This document shows, in pieces, positions 29,300-33,135 of a stretch of 33,135 nucleotides of DNA. The stretch's first letter is position 1, and every line of letters starts with the position of its first letter. A program made the position numbers and the translations under genes. Source of the DNA: an uncultured Clostridia bacterium (GTDB taxonomy: Bacteria; Bacillota; Clostridia; Oscillospirales; Oscillospiraceae); contig CALICR010000154.1 in the NCBI GenBank assembly GCA_938049125.1, forward strand, positions 1 through 33,135, given 5' to 3'. The notes under the pieces are model-generated. The model ran no database searches. It had not been told where the DNA came from and saw nothing but the letters and a program-made list of their open reading frames with translations.

Positions 29300-32200
29300 A
29301 TGAAGCACAAAAATTTGACGCGGCTGCTTTCGCTGCTGCTGACGCTGGTGCTCCTTTGTTCCGTCTGCCTCCCGGCCTATGCGGCCGGACTGGAAGCAGT
29401 GGGCGAAGCCCAAATGACGGATTCGGCTGCCACGGAGGACCTGGCCGGGACGGAACCGGCTGATACGGAAGCGGCTGATACGGAAGCGGCTGATACGGAA
29501 GCGGCTGATACGGAAGCGGCTGATACGGAACCGGCTGATACGGAACCGGAGGAGGAGCTGCAGAATACCGCAGTTCCGCAGGCGGCATGCACCGTCTCGG
29601 TACTGGAATCTGCCCCCACGACGGCAGAGACGACGACCGGCAGCATTTACACGCTCGATCTCTCGACGGTCTTTACGGACAGCGAAGGGCACACCCTCAG
29701 CTATACGCTGAGCGGCGGCGACTTCGGTCAGCAGACCAAGATCAAGGACGGCGTGCTCTATTTCTCCGTCGGCGCGGCGGGCGACTATACGCCGACCATC
29801 ACTGCGACCTGCGAAAGCGGCGCGACGGCGGCCTATACGCCGACCATCACGGTCAAGGCTGTGAGCGAGGGAAGCCAGGAGCAGTACGGCTACGACGAAA
29901 CACCGGCAAGCTCCGTCACGGTCTATGTGACGGTCAACAGCGACGGCATTCCCATCCGCGGCAACGACGAGAAGCAGACCATCCTTTCCCATCTCAAGGT
30001 CACGGTGCCCTACTTTGACCTGGCGGATTACGGTCTCGGCGATTTCCATCGGTATCACACGGAGAACGGTCAGGGCTCCTATGTGGATGACGTGATCGTG
30101 GAGCGGCCCACGGCGCTGCACCTCTACATCTACCTGCTGGAGCACTACTACATGGGCCTTCCGGACAGCGCCTGCTGCAAGGGCACGTCCGGTGTGCTGG
30201 ACTACGCGACCGAGACGGACGTCTACGACATGAACGGCGACCCTGCCTTCACCGGAACGAACAAGGCGCTGAACATCACCGGCTCCGCCACCTCTCTGTA
30301 TATGCAGCAGTTCTGGGGTCATGACGAAAACCTCATGTACTACCGCAACCATGTCTACCCGCTTATGTCGGCGGGCTGGGGCAGCACGGCGGACTACATC
30401 CTCCTCTCGGATGATGACACCATCGATGTGGCGATGTTCTCCAACTGGAACTTCTGGAGCGACGGCGGCGCATTCGCCCGCTTCGACAAGGACGCCTACC
30501 AGGGACGCGCCGGCGCAGCGCTGGCAGTCCAGACGCTGAAGTATGACACCAGATCCGTTGCGGACGGCGGCACCGAGAGCTTCACGCCGATCTCCGGTCT
30601 GAAGGTCGGTCTCTACGATGCAAACTGGAAGCTGCTTCAGGAGCTGTCCAGCGACAACGGCAGCTACACCGTTACGCTTCCGGAGACGGCGGGCGAGTAT
30701 TACCTCCTCGGCATCGACCCGAACCACGGCACCATGGATGCGCGCTTCGCCTCCGCGACCGCACGTGTCACGGTTCTCGGCGACGAGAATCCGGATCCCT
30801 TCGCGGACACCCTCTTCACCAGCGTGAACTATGCGGACAACAGCGGCAGCACCGCAGTCCTCGACGATTTCACGGCGCTGACCGGCGGCATCAGCGACAC
30901 GGACGGCCTGGGCAACGAATATAAGAACCTGCCCGCCTACACCTTCAAGATCCCGCAGTCCCTGATCGGCAATACGGTCAGCTTCGTCTTCCCGGCGGAG
31001 CAGGGACTTCAGCCCTACGGCATGAGCTGGTCGAAGGGCGATGGCTTCGGCTATGACGCGCCGAACCTCACGCTCAAAACGAATGACGACGGCACGCAGA
31101 CGCTCTCCTTCGACATCACTGAGGACTTCGTCGGCACCGGCAAGTATATCGTCTTTGAGAACGACGAGTTCAAGGGCTTCCTCGGCGTCACCTTTGAGCT
31201 GGGCGGCGCGACCGGCGCAGTCGCCGTCACCGGCGTCAGCCTCGACCAGACCGCGCTGAATGTTCCGCTCGGCACAGCGCCGCAGCTGACCGCAACGGTC
31301 ATGCCAGAGAACGCCACCAACAAGGATGTCGCGTGGAGCAGCAGCAACAAGACCGTTGCGACGGTCTCCGAGAGCGGCGTCATCACTCCGGTGAGCGAGG
31401 GCGCCACGATCATCACCGTCACCACCATGGACGGCAGCTACACGGCGACCTGCCGCGTCACGGTCGTGGACGACCGCACGCCGAACCTGAGCGCGGACGG
31501 CTACTATGAGATCACCTCCGCACAGCAGCTCAAGTGGTTTGCCGACGCGGTCAACAGCGACAAGAGCAGCGCAAACGCGCGGCTGATGAACGACATCGAC
31601 CTGTCCGAGGTGTGCAGCGCGGAGAACGGCTCCTGGGAGCCGATCGGCACCGCAATGAAGTATATTCAGTACTCCGGCACCTTCGACGGGCAGGGACATA
31701 CGATCAGCAACCTCTATATCAATGAGAAGCTGAGCAACACCGCCAACGGCGAGACCAATGACCGCGCCCTCTTCGGCAGGGTCGAGGGCGGCACGATCAA
31801 GAACGTGACCGTGACCGGCTCCGTGACGACCAACGCGCGCTATGCGTCCGGTCTTGTGGGCTATGCCATAAAGGCCACCATTGAAAACTGCCATACAAAC
31901 GTCGCAGTGACCGGAACGGGCACCTGGGGCGCGACCGGCATCATCGGCTTCGCAGCGGCGGGCGTGACCATCCGGAACTGCTCCAACAGCGGCCCCATCC
32001 ACGGTGCGGGCACCTATGTTGCGGGCGTCGTCGGCAGCGGCTACGAGATTACGGTGGACGGCTGCTACAATGACGGCGAGATCGTCTGCAACGATTTCTA
32101 CGGCGAGGGCGCAGTCGGCGGCGTCATTGGCTACCTCAGCTCCCCCAAAGCGAAGATCAGCAATTGCTACAACCTCGGCACCGTGACCACGGATGACTCG

Positions 32201-33103
32201 AATTACCGGGTCGGCGGCGTGGTCGGCATGTTCTACTTCTACTCCGGCGGCACGGCGCAGATCTCCTCCTGCTACAATGCGGGCATGATCAACAGCAAGA
32301 GCAGCAAGGCAGGCTCCCTCGCGGGCAGCGTGGAGGACAGAAACGGCAAGCTCACGGGTCAGACGGCGGAGAACTGCTTCTACCTCCTCGGCACCTGCAC
32401 GTCGGACTTCTTCGGACTTTCGTCCGTGACGGAGGCGTACCTCCGCAGCGCGGCTGCGACTGCGCAGCTCAACGGGGAATCCGGCAGCGCCTACAAGCGC
32501 GGCACCGCGCACCCCATCCTGAGCTGGCAGCCGGACGAGCCCGTTGACACCACCCCGGAGAAGAACGAGCAGGGCTTCTATCAGCTTACCTCTGCGGACG
32601 ATCTCCTCTGGTTTGCGGACAAGGTCAACAACGGCGGACTGAACGCCATCGACGCCGTTCTGATGAACGACATCGACCTCAGCTCCGTGGAGAACTGGAC
32701 GCCCATCGGCAGCTCCGATACGAAGTACCTCGGCACCTTTGACGGACAGGGCCATGCCATCACCGGTCTGACGATCCAGCAGGGCGACGTGTCGGCGACC
32801 CTCACGCTTGGCCTCTTCGGCTATGCCGGCAGCGGCGCGGCACTCAAGAACTTCACGCTGGACGGCGGCGTGACCCTTACCACCTCGCAGCAGATCGCGG
32901 GCGCAGCCGGCGGCATCGGCTCGGTGGTCGGGCATGCCAACGGCGCGACCATCACGGACGTGCAGAGCAGCGTTTCCGTCACGGTCAGCGCACCCTCGAC
33001 CAAGAACGTGGGCTATGTGGGCGGACTCGCCGGCATGACCACGAAAGCAACGCTGCTGCGCTGCGGCACCTCCGGCACGCTGACGCTTACCCTGACGGGC
33101 AGC
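29300..33103 (+). CDS. Large secreted protein with DUF4430-like, Big_2 and GLUG repeat domains (3' end missing)
   Basis: At least 1268 residues, truncated by the adapter at the window end. AGGAGG lies upstream of ATG 29300 (AATGGAGGAAAACC). The signal peptide is MKHKNLTRLLSLLLTLVLLC with cleavage near AYA-A (28). It is followed by a low-complexity Glu/Ala/Asp/Thr linker (51-84). Residues about 98-193 look like a beta-sandwich (FTDSEGHTLSYTLSGG). Residues about 206-395 resemble DUF4430, the transcobalamin beta-domain fold: VTVYVTVNSDG, LHLYIYLLEHYY, MQQFWGHDENLMYYRNHVYP and GWGSTADYILLSDDDTIDVA. Residues about 641-722 are a Big_2 domain (VAWSSSNKTVATVSESGVIT). GLUG-type repeats follow (FDGQGHTISNLYI, SGLVGYAIKATIENC). 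The protein is exported and probably cell-surface attached; the anchor is not seen. Cobalamin binding is inference. Confidence 0.9.
29450..29550 (+). repeat. 15-bp tandem repeat encoding a Thr-Glu-Pro/Ala-Ala-Asp linker
   Basis: Six full units of ACGGAA(C/G)CGGCTGAT and a partial seventh. Units 2-5 are identical; units 1 and 6 differ by one base (Ala or Pro codon). The repeat encodes T-E-A/P-A-D. Near-identity implies recent expansion by slippage, so copy number is likely to vary between strains and may be miscounted by short-read assembly. Confidence 0.95.
31492..33060 (+). repeat. Duplicated GLUG-type module within the surface protein
   Basis: Two copies of one module occur. Copy 1 begins DGYYEITSAQQLKWFADAVN, then LMNDIDLSEV and GTFDGQGHTISNLYI (31497 onward). 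Copy 2 begins QGFYQLTSADDLLWFADKVN, then LMNDIDLSSV and GTFDGQGHAITGLTI (32572 onward). Each is followed by short GLUG repeats (ALFGRVEGGTIKNVTV, GLFGYAGSGAALKNFTL). Such right-handed beta-helix-like repeats are frequent in adhesins. The second copy is cut by the window end. Confidence 0.8.
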
Positions 33104-33135
33104 AGATCGGAAGAGCACACGTCTGAACTCCAGTC
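33104..33135 (+). other. Sequencing-adapter contamination (Illumina TruSeq type)
   Basis: From 33104 the sequence reads AGATCGGAAGAGC and continues through the known TruSeq adapter to the window end (32 bases). In the frame of the surface protein it would add the artefact peptide RSEEHTSELQS. This is not genomic DNA. True sequence ends at or before 33103. Confidence 0.97.

Noticed and set aside
29450..29550. CRISPR-like direct repeats
   Set aside because: The units are contiguous 15-mers without spacers and encode an in-frame protein linker.
29234..33118. Open frame of about 1294 codons on the minus strand opposite the surface-protein gene
   Set aside because: The sense strand has a ribosome site, a signal peptide and recognisable domains. 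The antisense translation is Arg/Ala/Val-rich without motifs, contains RFRIS repeats that mirror the sense repeat, and even starts inside the adapter.
1..33135. tRNA, rRNA, prophage, integrase, transposase or insertion-sequence genes
   Set aside because: None was found on reading. No terminal inverted repeats, tRNA-like cloverleafs or recombinase motifs were seen.

Overview
The window is about 33 kb of GC-rich DNA with Gram-positive (Firmicutes/Clostridia) signatures: strong AGGAGG-type ribosome sites, a DarA/PstA-type c-di-AMP receptor, TagG/TagH-like ABC exporter genes, a TagF-type glycerophosphotransferase and an Fe-S/zinc-ribbon/cupin operon of the kind found in anaerobes. An anaerobic gut-type Oscillospiraceae relative is my best guess, but no rRNA or other taxonomic marker is present. 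Both ends are cut. The left end is the tail of a MATE-type transporter. The right end runs into a sequencing adapter (33104-33135), so it is an assembly edge and not real DNA.

Layout. 1-3.9 kb is housekeeping: the MATE tail, then prmA and a DUF4015-like secreted protein on the minus strand, lgt, and a small coiled-coil protein. 4.0-6.7 kb holds a sugar-nucleotide pair, a nucleotidyltransferase and a phosphoglucomutase. 6.8-25.1 kb is one long plus-strand block from a single recognisable promoter (6759-6787), and it reads as a cell-surface glycopolymer locus. Its genes, in order, are: a membrane-anchored alkaline-phosphatase-superfamily transferase; a fusion of a YidC/Oxa1-type membrane domain to a CDP-glycerol glycerophosphotransferase domain; an 85-residue membrane protein; a fusion of a LicC-like cytidylyltransferase to a CobD/HisC-like PLP enzyme; an ornithine-cyclodeaminase/mu-crystallin dehydrogenase; an ABC-2 permease with its ATPase; a 1299-residue protein with three glycosyltransferase domains; a three-gene set for nucleotide-activated D-glycero-alpha-D-manno-heptose (HddA, an HddC-GmhB fusion, GmhA); and a large GT-C-like membrane protein.

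Taken together, the block can make an activated heptose and probably a CDP-linked small amino-alcohol or polyol. It can assemble a glycan with the multi-domain transferase, export it through the ABC pair, and add phosphodiester-linked substituents with the two membrane-anchored transferases. The substituent and the polymer are inferences.

25.1-28.5 kb returns to unrelated small genes: a GNAT acetyltransferase; the c-di-AMP receptor; a minus-strand operon of zinc ribbon, 4Fe-4S protein and cupin with a perfect palindrome in its upstream region; and a YdcF-like membrane protein. 28.5-33.1 kb is a second point of interest. A strong promoter leads into a complete cobalamin riboswitch with a 13-bp terminator. 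After that come a hairpin-rich leader, a 49-codon gene, another terminator, and a very large secreted protein with a DUF4430 (transcobalamin-like) candidate domain, a Big_2 domain and GLUG repeats. A B12-controlled surface corrinoid-capture system is a testable reading of this end.
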